Part shown: positions 44,333 through 51,222 of the stretch, one piece after another
Layout of the letters: the number at the start of each line of letters is the position of its first letter
Numbering within the stretch: the stretch's first letter is position 1
DNA from: Pseudomonas violetae
GTDB taxonomy: Bacteria > Pseudomonadota > Gammaproteobacteria > Pseudomonadales > Pseudomonadaceae
DNA length: 61,668 nt
NCBI RefSeq assembly: GCF_023072615.1
Contig: NZ_JAKNRW010000031.1
Location: forward strand, 1-61,668
Reading direction: 5' to 3'
Notes under the pieces: generated by a model
The model's database searches: none
What the model saw: only the letters and a program-made list of their open reading frames with translations
What the model was told of the DNA's origin: nothing
Made by a program: the position numbers and the translations under genes

Positions 44333-44646
44333 AGGCTTACCCATATCCCCTGAGCGTCTTCACGGCAGGGGATGGGCGTCAGGGCTTGCCCGGCACACGG
44401 GCCGGCCACGCATTCGCCGTCCTCGATCAGGAACAGTGCGCCATGGGTGGCGCACTGGATAAGGCTGTTGCTGGGGTCGAGAAACTGGTCGGGCTGCCAT
44501 TCCAGGCCAACGCCACGGTGCGGGCAGCGATTGAGGTAGACGTAGACCTGGCCACCCCGGCGCACGGCAAACAGTTTGCAACCTTTGATCTCGCCGCCGC
44601 GGCTGCTGTCATCGGGCAGTTCGCTGCCTGTGCAAAAAAACTTCAT
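44329..44646 (-). CDS. Small Rieske [2Fe-2S] protein
   Basis: 105 aa from MKFFCTGSELPDDSSRGGEIKG. The two cluster boxes are CPHRGVGLEW (Cys-X-His) and CATHGALF (Cys-X2-His) 17 residues apart, the standard Rieske spacing. No membrane helix and no oxygenase domain, so it is probably a soluble ferredoxin-like electron carrier of unknown partner. Its stop overlaps the sfsA end convergently. Confidence 0.88.
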   Translation of the reverse strand: MKFFCTGSELPDDSSRGGEIKGCKLFAVRRGGQVYVYLNRCPHRGVGLEWQPDQFLDPSNSLIQCATHGALFLIEDGECVAGPCAGQALTPIPCREDAQGIWVSL

Positions 44647-44697
44647 GACTATCCTCATGTGCCGCCGCCGGTGACAAGACATGTCCGAGCTTGACGT

Positions 44698-44716
44698 TCA
44701 AATGCAAACAATTATC
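44698..44716. promoter_or_regulatory. Candidate Fur box upstream of hmuT
   Basis: The window ending in ATTATC (44711-44716) matches the 19-bp Fur consensus at about 12 positions. Weak on its own; the context (heme uptake operon, 91 bp before the start) supports it. Confidence 0.45.
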
Positions 44717-44806
44717 AAATGCCGGCTTCGCCCGCAGAAGGCTGGATGTCGAGGATACTTGGCCTGCCGTCTCCCTGTCCGGGAAAAACCTTAAAGGAAG
44801 CTATTC

Positions 44807-45676
44807 ATGCGCCTGAGTACCCGTGTTGCAGCGCTCTGTATCGGACTTCTCGCCAGCCATCAGGCGGCGGCCGAGTTGCCGCAGCGCTGGGTCAGTGCGG
44901 GGGGCGCAGTATCGGAATGGGTCAGCGCGCTAGGCGGCGAGTCGAAGCTGGTCGGGGTCGACACCACGAGCCAGCACCCGCAGGCGCTCAAGGCGTTGCC
45001 GAGCATCGGCTATCAGCGCCAGCTGTCGGCCGAAGGCATACTGAGCCTGCGCCCGCAGATTCTCGTGGGGACCGAGGAGATGGGGCCACCAACGGTGTTG
45101 TCGCAAGTGCGCACTGCGGGGGTGCAGGTCGAATTGTTCTCGGCCCAGCCTGACCTGGCTGCATTGCAGGGTAATTTGCAGCACCTGGGCAAATTGCTGG
45201 GTTCAGAGGAGCAGGCGTCCCGGGCGTTTAAGTCCTACCGCGGAAAACTTGAGGAACAACAGGTTCGGGTGAGACAGGCGCAACTCAAGCAAGGGGCTCC
45301 CGGGGTGTTGTTGCTGGTTGGGCATGCCGGTGGCAAGCCGTTAATTGCCGGCAAGGACACGGCGGCAGACTGGATACTGCAGCAGTCCGGCGGACACAAT
45401 CGGGCGACTCATACCGGCTACAAGCCGTTTTCCGTCGAAGCGCTCGCCAGCCTCAATCCGCAGGTGCTGGTCTTTGCCGATCGCGTGCTGACTGGTGATG
45501 AGGCCCGCGCAGCACTGTTCAGGGAGAACCCTATTCTGTCCTCGACCCCTGCTGCCAAAGACGGGCGAGTCATCCAGCTGGATCCGACTTTGCTGGTGGG
45601 CGGGCTGGGACCGCGCTTACCCGAGGCGCTGAAGGCGCTGTCTGAAGGTTTCTACCCGGGCATGTCTACCCAATGA
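44807..45676 (+). CDS. hmuT: Heme ABC transporter substrate-binding protein
   Basis: 289 aa. Signal peptide ends near HQAAA (residue 22). Cluster A-type binding protein fold: RWVSAGGAVSEWVSALGGESKLVGVDTTSQHP, GYQRQLSAEGILSLRPQILVGTEEMGP (with the Tyr/Gly region that holds heme in HmuT/PhuT). Delivers heme across the periplasm to HmuUV. Overlaps hmuU by 4 nt. Confidence 0.92.
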   Translation: MRLSTRVAALCIGLLASHQAAAELPQRWVSAGGAVSEWVSALGGESKLVGVDTTSQHPQALKALPSIGYQRQLSAEGILSLRPQILVGTEEMGPPTVLSQVRTAGVQVELFSAQPDLAALQGNLQHLGKLLGSEEQASRAFKSYRGKLEEQQVRVRQAQLKQGAPGVLLLVGHAGGKPLIAGKDTAADWILQQSGGHNRATHTGYKPFSVEALASLNPQVLVFADRVLTGDEARAALFRENPILSSTPAAKDGRVIQLDPTLLVGGLGPRLPEALKALSEGFYPGMSTQ

Positions 45677-46710
45677 CCGTGCTGGTCAAGCCTCGAACCC
45701 TGTTCATCGGCCTGAGCCTTCTGTGTTTGCTGGCTATCTGGCTGTCGTTGGCACTCGGCCCGGTCAGCCTGCCGTTGCTCGATACCTTGCGCGCCGGGTT
45801 GCGCATGGTCGGCCTGCCCGTCGCGCCCGAGGGCCTGGAGCAGGCTGAATTGATTCTGGGGCAGATTCGTTTGCCGCGAACCTTGCTGGGCCTGGCGGTA
45901 GGCGGGGTGTTGGCGCTGTCCGGTGTGGCGATGCAGGGCTTGTTCCGTAACCCGCTGGCCGATCCAGGGCTGGTGGGGGTTTCCAGTGGCGCGGCCCTGG
46001 GTGCGGCCATCGCGATTGTCGGCGGCTCGGCATTTGGCGGGCTGCCGGAATCCTTCGGGCCCTATCTGTTATCGCTGTGTGCTTTTCTCGGTGGGCTTGG
46101 GGTGACCGCGCTGGTGTACCGACTGGGGCGGCGCAACGGCCAGACCAATGTCGCGACCATGCTGCTGGCGGGTATCGCCTTGACGGCGTTGGCCGGGTCG
46201 GCAGTCGGGCTCTTCACTTATATGGCCGATGACGCCACCCTGCGCACACTGACCTTCTGGAACCTGGGCAGCCTCAATGGCGCCAGTTATTCGCGACTTT
46301 GGCCATTGTTGTTGATCAGTATCGGCGTAGCGCTCTGGTTGCCGCGCCGGGCCAGGGCGTTGAACGCGTTGTTGCTGGGCGAGTCGGAAGCCGGGCATCT
46401 GGGCATCGACGTCGAAAAGCTCAAGCGCGAACTGGTGTTCTGCACCGCGCTCGGAGTCGGTGCCGCGGTGGCAGCGGCTGGCATGATCGGCTTTGTCGGA
46501 TTAGTAGTGCCGCATCTGGTGCGACTGCTGGCCGGGCCGGACCATCGGGTGCTGTTACCGGCTTCGATCTTGGCCGGTGCCAGCCTGCTGTTGTTGGCCG
46601 ATCTGGTGGCTCGTTTGGCCCTGGCACCGGCCGAACTGCCGATCGGCATCGTCACCGCGTTCATCGGTGCGCCATTCTTTCTGTTTCTTCTGATCCGGAG
46701 GCGCGTCTGA
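45673..46710 (+). CDS. hmuU: Heme ABC transporter permease
   Basis: 345 aa, FecCD/BtuC family with about 10 helices. LGQIRLPRTLLGLAVGGVLALSGVAMQGLFRNPLADPGLVG and GFVGLVVPHLVRLLAGPDHR are family hallmarks. Forms the inner-membrane channel with HmuV. Start overlaps hmuT (ATGA), stop overlaps hmuV (TGATG). Confidence 0.93.
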   Translation: MTVLVKPRTLFIGLSLLCLLAIWLSLALGPVSLPLLDTLRAGLRMVGLPVAPEGLEQAELILGQIRLPRTLLGLAVGGVLALSGVAMQGLFRNPLADPGLVGVSSGAALGAAIAIVGGSAFGGLPESFGPYLLSLCAFLGGLGVTALVYRLGRRNGQTNVATMLLAGIALTALAGSAVGLFTYMADDATLRTLTFWNLGSLNGASYSRLWPLLLISIGVALWLPRRARALNALLLGESEAGHLGIDVEKLKRELVFCTALGVGAAVAAAGMIGFVGLVVPHLVRLLAGPDHRVLLPASILAGASLLLLADLVARLALAPAELPIGIVTAFIGAPFFLFLLIRRRV

Positions 46711-47477
46711 TGCTGCGCACGCAGAATCTGCAAATCCGCCGTGGCACCAAGACGGTCCTGACGGACATCACGCTCGAGCTCAAGCCCGGCGAAATATTCG
46801 GCGTGCTGGGCCCCAATGGCGCTGGCAAGAGTACTTTGCTGGGGGCCTTGTGCGGCGAGTTGAAGGCTGATCACGGTAGCGTCTGGCTCGATGACCTTCA
46901 GTTGAGCCATTGCATCGGCGCGCAGAGGGCCCAACGGCTGGCAGTGTTGCCGCAAGTGTCGACCCTGGACTTTGCCTTTCGCGTGGAAGAGGTGGTCGGC
47001 ATGGGGCGTTTGCCCTATCAAACCGGTCGACTGCGCGATGACGAAATCATCGCCGCCGCCTTGCACGCTGCCGACGCCGGTCATTTGAGTGGACGCAGTT
47101 ACCTGGCCTTGTCCGGGGGCGAGCGTCAGCGGGTGCATCTGGCTCGAGTGCTGGCGCAGTTATGGCCGGGCGAGGCAGGACAGACCTTGTTGCTTGATGA
47201 GCCAACTTCGATGCTCGATCCGCTACACCAGCACACCACGCTGCAAGCGGTGCGCGAATTCGCCGATCGGGGCGCGGCGGTGCTGGTAATTCTGCATGAT
47301 CTGAACCTGGCAGCGCGCTATTGTGATCGCCTGCTGCTGCTCGAAGGCGGTCGGTCGGTGGCGCTGGACACACCCGAGCAGGTTTTGCGCCCGGAGCCCC
47401 TCAAGGCGGTGTTCGGGCTCGAAGTCCTGGTGCAACCGCATCCGGAGCGTGGTCATCCGCTGATCATTGCTCGTTGA
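46710..47477 (+). CDS. hmuV: Heme ABC transporter ATP-binding protein
   Basis: 255 aa. Walker A GPNGAGKST (34-42), signature LSGGERQRVHLARVL, Walker B LLLDEPTSMLD, H-loop ILHDLNLAARY. Powers heme import by HmuTU. The ATG at 46710 shares one base with the hmuU stop; upstream in-frame starts fall inside hmuU. Confidence 0.94.
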   Translation: MLRTQNLQIRRGTKTVLTDITLELKPGEIFGVLGPNGAGKSTLLGALCGELKADHGSVWLDDLQLSHCIGAQRAQRLAVLPQVSTLDFAFRVEEVVGMGRLPYQTGRLRDDEIIAAALHAADAGHLSGRSYLALSGGERQRVHLARVLAQLWPGEAGQTLLLDEPTSMLDPLHQHTTLQAVREFADRGAAVLVILHDLNLAARYCDRLLLLEGGRSVALDTPEQVLRPEPLKAVFGLEVLVQPHPERGHPLIIAR

Positions 47478-47498
47478 ATCTGTCATAGGAGCGTAAAC

Positions 47499-48383
47499 AT
47501 GCGCGCAGTCTTGGTTCTGGTGGTGCTCCTGCTGGGGGCCTGTACGCATGTTTCCGCGCCGCCACCTGCCCCACCTCCGCCGCCTCCTGTTGCCGGGGAG
47601 ATTCGCGACCTGCGCACCGGTCAGGTGTTGAAGGCCGAGCAACTGCTGGCGGAACTGGCGAGGCCGTCCCGGCTGATCGTCGGTGAGCAGCATGACAATC
47701 GTGATCACCACGCCGTGCAGTTGTGGTTGTTAAAAGCCTTGGGTGAGCAACGAGCCCAAGGCAGCCTGCTGCTCGAAATGCTCACCCCGGACCAGCAGCC
47801 GCATGTCGATCAGGTCCACCAGGCCTCCAAGCCCCCGGCGGATTTGCGCGATGCATTGGCCTGGCAGGAGGGTTGGGACTGGGCGCTGTACGGGCCGATC
47901 GTTCAGTTCGCCCTGTCCCAACCGTATCCGTTGCTCGCCGCAAACCTGGACCCATTGGAAGTGCGTGCGGCTTATGCCCATCCTGCAACGCCGAGCGGTT
48001 CCCGATCCAACGCAGAGTCAGTGAAGGATGAACTGCTCAAGCAAGTCAGTGAGTCCCATTGCGGCCTGCTGCCTAAGTCGCAAATGCCGGCCATGCTGGC
48101 GGTGCAGCAACAACGCGACCGACGCATGGCCGAACGCCTGCTCGCCGCGCCCGAGCCTGCCATGCTGTTCGCCGGCGCCTTCCATGCGCGCAAGGATGTC
48201 GGTGTGCCGATCCATCTGCTGGATCTGGGGGCGGAGGAGGGGGCGACAGTGTTGATGCTGGCCCAGCAGGGCAGCGAGGTTACAGCGGCCATGGCGGATT
48301 ACGTCTGGTATACGCCTGTCGTGAAGGCGCCGGATTATTGTAAGCAGATGCGCAAGCAGCTCGGAAAGACTCGAAAAAAATGA
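47499..48383 (+). CDS. ChaN-family lipoprotein (PhuW-like)
   Basis: 294 aa. Lipobox LLLGAC (Cys15), Pro-rich linker, then the ChaN/EreA-like heme-binding domain: RLIVGEQHDNRDHHAVQLWLLKAL and AMLFAGAFHARKDVGVPIHL with conserved His. ChaN of Campylobacter binds cofacial heme dimers. 21 bp behind hmuV, so part of the heme uptake operon; probably an outer-membrane heme-handling protein. Confidence 0.85.
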   Translation: MRAVLVLVVLLLGACTHVSAPPPAPPPPPPVAGEIRDLRTGQVLKAEQLLAELARPSRLIVGEQHDNRDHHAVQLWLLKALGEQRAQGSLLLEMLTPDQQPHVDQVHQASKPPADLRDALAWQEGWDWALYGPIVQFALSQPYPLLAANLDPLEVRAAYAHPATPSGSRSNAESVKDELLKQVSESHCGLLPKSQMPAMLAVQQQRDRRMAERLLAAPEPAMLFAGAFHARKDVGVPIHLLDLGAEEGATVLMLAQQGSEVTAAMADYVWYTPVVKAPDYCKQMRKQLGKTRKK

Positions 48384-48405
48384 ACGACCTGACTCTTTTT
48401 AACGA

Positions 48406-48520
48406 GCAAAAAAAGACCCGGCAAAGAGCCGGGTCAAATAACCGTGATTAGCCTGATGAGGAGATATCTGAGAGTCCGAACCAAGGGCTGTTCAAATATC
48501 GACCAGTCTCGCGACCGGTT
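48406..48520 (-). ncRNA. prrF: PrrF-type iron-responsive small RNA
   Basis: About 115 nt on the minus strand. It contains the conserved PrrF core (GGTTCGGACTCTCAGATATC then TCCTCATCAGGCTAATCACG) and ends in a terminator GACCCGGC-TCTTT-GCCGGGTC with a U run (48408-48435). Promoter TTGACA-N16-TATGAT (48527-48554) overlaps a Fur box. PrrF represses iron-using proteins when iron is low. It lies directly after the heme genes, as PrrF1 does near phuW in P. aeruginosa; only one copy is here. Confidence 0.92.
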
Positions 48521-48522
48521 GT

Positions 48523-48554
48523 GATAATCATAGCGATTCTCATTATCATGTCAA
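48523..48554 (-). promoter_or_regulatory. PrrF promoter with overlapping Fur box
   Basis: Minus strand: -35 TTGACA (48549-48554), 16-nt spacer, -10 TATGAT (48527-48532). The 19-bp window 48529-48547 ending ATTATC matches the Fur consensus at about 14 positions and sits on the spacer and -10, ideal for repression. Confidence 0.85.
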
Positions 48555-48631
48555 CAGTTGATTATCCGTTAATTTGAAATTCCCCTGAAAGCCACGTAAT
48601 CAAAAGCTTTCAGGGCGGGGGAGAGGGCTGT

Positions 48632-48904
48632 TCAATTCTTGTGGCGTGACGAGATGGCTTCCAACTGTTTGTTCAGTGCTTCCTTGCGCTCGGCAGGAAT
48701 GTCGTTCCAATGCACATCCATCAACGCGCCTTCGATTGCATACAACAACACCTTGGACGCTCGAAACCCGCGGGTGCGCACGGCCCGATAGGCATCCACC
48801 GCCCCGAGGCGACGCAAGTCCGAGGCGCTGTGGATGCCCACGGCATGCAGCCACTGCGCTGATGTCTTGCCAAGATTCTTCAGGTGCTGCAGTTCATCAT
48901 TCAT
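48632..48904 (-). CDS. TfoX/Sxy C-terminal domain protein
   Basis: 90 aa from MNDELQHLKNLGKTSAQWLHAVGIHSASDLRRLG, a helix-hairpin-helix-like TfoX_C domain with AYRAVRTRGFRASKVLLYAIEGALMDVHW. Only the C-terminal half of Sxy is present; the N-terminal half is absent. An excellent AAGGAGG precedes the ATG. Full-length relatives activate competence with CRP; this short form has no proven role. Confidence 0.85.
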   Translation of the reverse strand: MNDELQHLKNLGKTSAQWLHAVGIHSASDLRRLGAVDAYRAVRTRGFRASKVLLYAIEGALMDVHWNDIPAERKEALNKQLEAISSRHKN

Positions 48905-49113
48905 CAAGCCTCCTTGCGACGGCCGAATGGGAGCGTGGGCAAGCTTCTCAGGAGTGTAGCCATCAGTAGGAAAAGCGTGATTGTTTGGTCGCTTTCAGGG
49001 CAAAAGCTTCTAAGCAGTCTGAGGGGAAGCCGGGACAGTTGACCTTTGGAAAGGCCAGGCGCAAGCAGTCCGGCGCAGAGCGGGGAGCGCTGGACGGTGG
49101 TTCAAGCGTCGTT

Positions 49114-49458
49114 TCAGCGAGTGCGATAACGCAGGCGCGTACCGAAATTCATCGACATCAGGATTTCGTCTGCGCTCAGTTCGGGCGGGAAGTAGGCACC
49201 CGAGATCTGGGCGTGAGCCAGGCTCGCACCTTCCAGGGATGATTTGCGAAAGTCGATGCCGCGCAGGTCGGCGGAGCGGAAGTAGGCATCGCTGAAATCC
49301 ACGCCATCGGCATTCAGTTCACGCAGATCCAAGCCGCGAAAGTCGCCGCCGACCATGTCGATGACGCCTTCGCTGGGGCGTTCGCTGTTGAAGCCTGTGA
49401 TGTCGTCCTTGTGGAGCAAGGCATAGAGCGGGGTGTCGAGAAGTTTGGGCTGGCTCAT
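49114..49458 (-). CDS. Pentapeptide-repeat protein
   Basis: 114 aa. Tandem A(D/N)LXX-like repeats from about residue 38 to 90: GDFRGLDLRELNADGVDF, SDAYFRSADLRGIDF, RKSSLEGASLAHAQISGAYF. About ten pentads, enough for a short right-handed beta helix, far fewer than in Qnr proteins. Function unknown. Confidence 0.85.
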   Translation of the reverse strand: MSQPKLLDTPLYALLHKDDITGFNSERPSEGVIDMVGGDFRGLDLRELNADGVDFSDAYFRSADLRGIDFRKSSLEGASLAHAQISGAYFPPELSADEILMSMNFGTRLRYRTR

Positions 49459-49548
49459 GTCACATCACCTGTTGGATTTATGACGCCAGTATAGTGCCAC
49501 TATCGAGCTGCCGTGAGGTCGGCGAAGACCTCACGGACGAAATGCTCC

Positions 49549-51105
49549 TTAAAGGCCTGGCAAGCGTTGGCGAATCTGCGCCACCACGGTATCGAGTGTC
49601 CCGCTTTCATTGGTCTGGATGCGTTTGCTGCAGAGAATCTCCGCGGGTGTCAGGGCTTCGCGATTGGCCTGTTGGTTCTCGATAACGGCCAGGGTCGCGT
49701 CGGATGGGTCTGTGTTGTCAGCCTGACGCAACGCCAGCCATGTCTCGACGACCGCTTGCGGCGCATTGCAATCCAGAATCAGGAAGGGCGCGCCGGTGGC
49801 CTCGGCGATTTTTGCTGCACCGTCGCGTTGCTCGCGCTTGAGGTACGTGGCGTCGACCACGACCGGGAAGCCGGCACGCAGAATGACCCCAGCAATTTCA
49901 TGCAGGCGGGTGTAGGTCGCGGCGCTGGCATCGGCGCTGTAAATGCCGGCCTGTGGATCATTTGCAACGGTCTGTTCACCGAACAGGCGCTTGCGCTCCA
50001 CGTCAGAGCGCAGGCGGATGGCACCCAGTGCTTCAACCAGGCGCATTGCCACGCGACTTTTACCTACGGCCGATACACCATGGGTGATGGCCATGAAACG
50101 TGACGGGATGGTGCTGTAGCTTTCCGCCAGGTTGGCGTAGTTGCGGTATTGGCGCAGGGCGGTAGCGCGTTGCACGGGGTCGGCTGCGGCCGGCATGCTG
50201 AACAGGGTGACCTTGGCGCGAACCAGGGCACGGTAGGCTTTGTAGAAGTTCAGCAGTTCCAGGCCCTGGTAGTCCCCGGTCAGTTCCAGGTACTGGCTGA
50301 TGAAACGGCGGGCCAGGCTCTTCAGACCACGATCTTCCAGGTCCATTGCCAGGAAGCCGGTGTCGGCATACACGTCGGTGAAGCGGAACGGCTCGTTGAA
50401 TTCGATGCAGTCGAAAATCACCACCTTGCCGTCGATCAGGGTGGCGTTGCCCAGGTGAATATCACCGTGGCATTCGCGGGTGAAGCCATCGGCCTTGCGT
50501 TGGGCCAGCAATGGCTTGAGGCGTTCGAAGCTGCTTTCGGCCCAGGCTTGCAGAGCGTCCAGTTGCAGCAGGTCGGCCTTGTCGCTGAGGAATGGGCGGA
50601 TCTGCTCAAAGTTCTGGCTCACCGGTGCCATCACGGCGTCCGGCGTGCCGGCTTCGTGTTCGGCGGGGACTTTCGGCGCTGCGAGGTGGAATTGAGCGAT
50701 CTGCGCGGCCATTTCGTCAATGTGCGCGGTGGTCAACTCACCATTGGCTTGCAAGGTGCTTAGCAGATTGGTTTGCGGGAACTGGCGCATTTTCAGCGCG
50801 AACTCGATCACCGGGCCGTCGCCAGCCAGTTGCGGGGCTTCGCCGCTAACGGTAATCGGCAATACTTCAAGATACAAATCATTCGTCAGGCGCTGGTTCA
50901 GGCGCAGCTCTTCGCCACAGAAATGCTCGCGAGCATCCAAGCTGGTGAAATCGAGGAAGCCGAAATTCACCGGTTTTTTCACTTTATAAGCAAACGGGCC
51001 GGTGAGCAGGACCCAGGAAATGTGGGTCTCGATGACCTGGAACCCGTCTACGGGATGCGGGTAGAGGGCCGGGTTTTGCAGGGCAGCGATCAGGGACTGG
51101 CTCAC
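49549..51105 (-). CDS. Kinase fusion: APH-like phosphotransferase plus AAA P-loop kinase
   Basis: 518 aa. Residues 1-330 are an aminoglycoside-phosphotransferase-like fold: catalytic loop ECHGDIHLGN (211-220) and metal site FDCIEF (231-236). Residues 335-518 are a P-loop kinase: GVSAVGKS (343-350), with RLRSDVERKRLF and VVVDATYLKREQRD resembling gluconate/polynucleotide kinases. Found widely in proteobacteria; substrate unknown. Divergent from mrcB. Confidence 0.82.
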   Translation of the reverse strand: MSQSLIAALQNPALYPHPVDGFQVIETHISWVLLTGPFAYKVKKPVNFGFLDFTSLDAREHFCGEELRLNQRLTNDLYLEVLPITVSGEAPQLAGDGPVIEFALKMRQFPQTNLLSTLQANGELTTAHIDEMAAQIAQFHLAAPKVPAEHEAGTPDAVMAPVSQNFEQIRPFLSDKADLLQLDALQAWAESSFERLKPLLAQRKADGFTRECHGDIHLGNATLIDGKVVIFDCIEFNEPFRFTDVYADTGFLAMDLEDRGLKSLARRFISQYLELTGDYQGLELLNFYKAYRALVRAKVTLFSMPAAADPVQRATALRQYRNYANLAESYSTIPSRFMAITHGVSAVGKSRVAMRLVEALGAIRLRSDVERKRLFGEQTVANDPQAGIYSADASAATYTRLHEIAGVILRAGFPVVVDATYLKREQRDGAAKIAEATGAPFLILDCNAPQAVVETWLALRQADNTDPSDATLAVIENQQANREALTPAEILCSKRIQTNESGTLDTVVAQIRQRLPGL

Positions 51106-51222
51106 AGGCGATCCTTCAGAGTCTGGGAAAATTCACGGTCGCCATTATGGCCGCAAGTCCGCTCGACGCAAACCTCGGAGGCGTCCTGTTGAGTATGAAT
51201 AAAGTGCGTATAATCCGCCGCC

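Noticed and set aside
48985..49242. Plus-strand frame upstream of the kinase fusion
   Set aside because: Mostly antisense to the pentapeptide-repeat gene; no recognisable protein.
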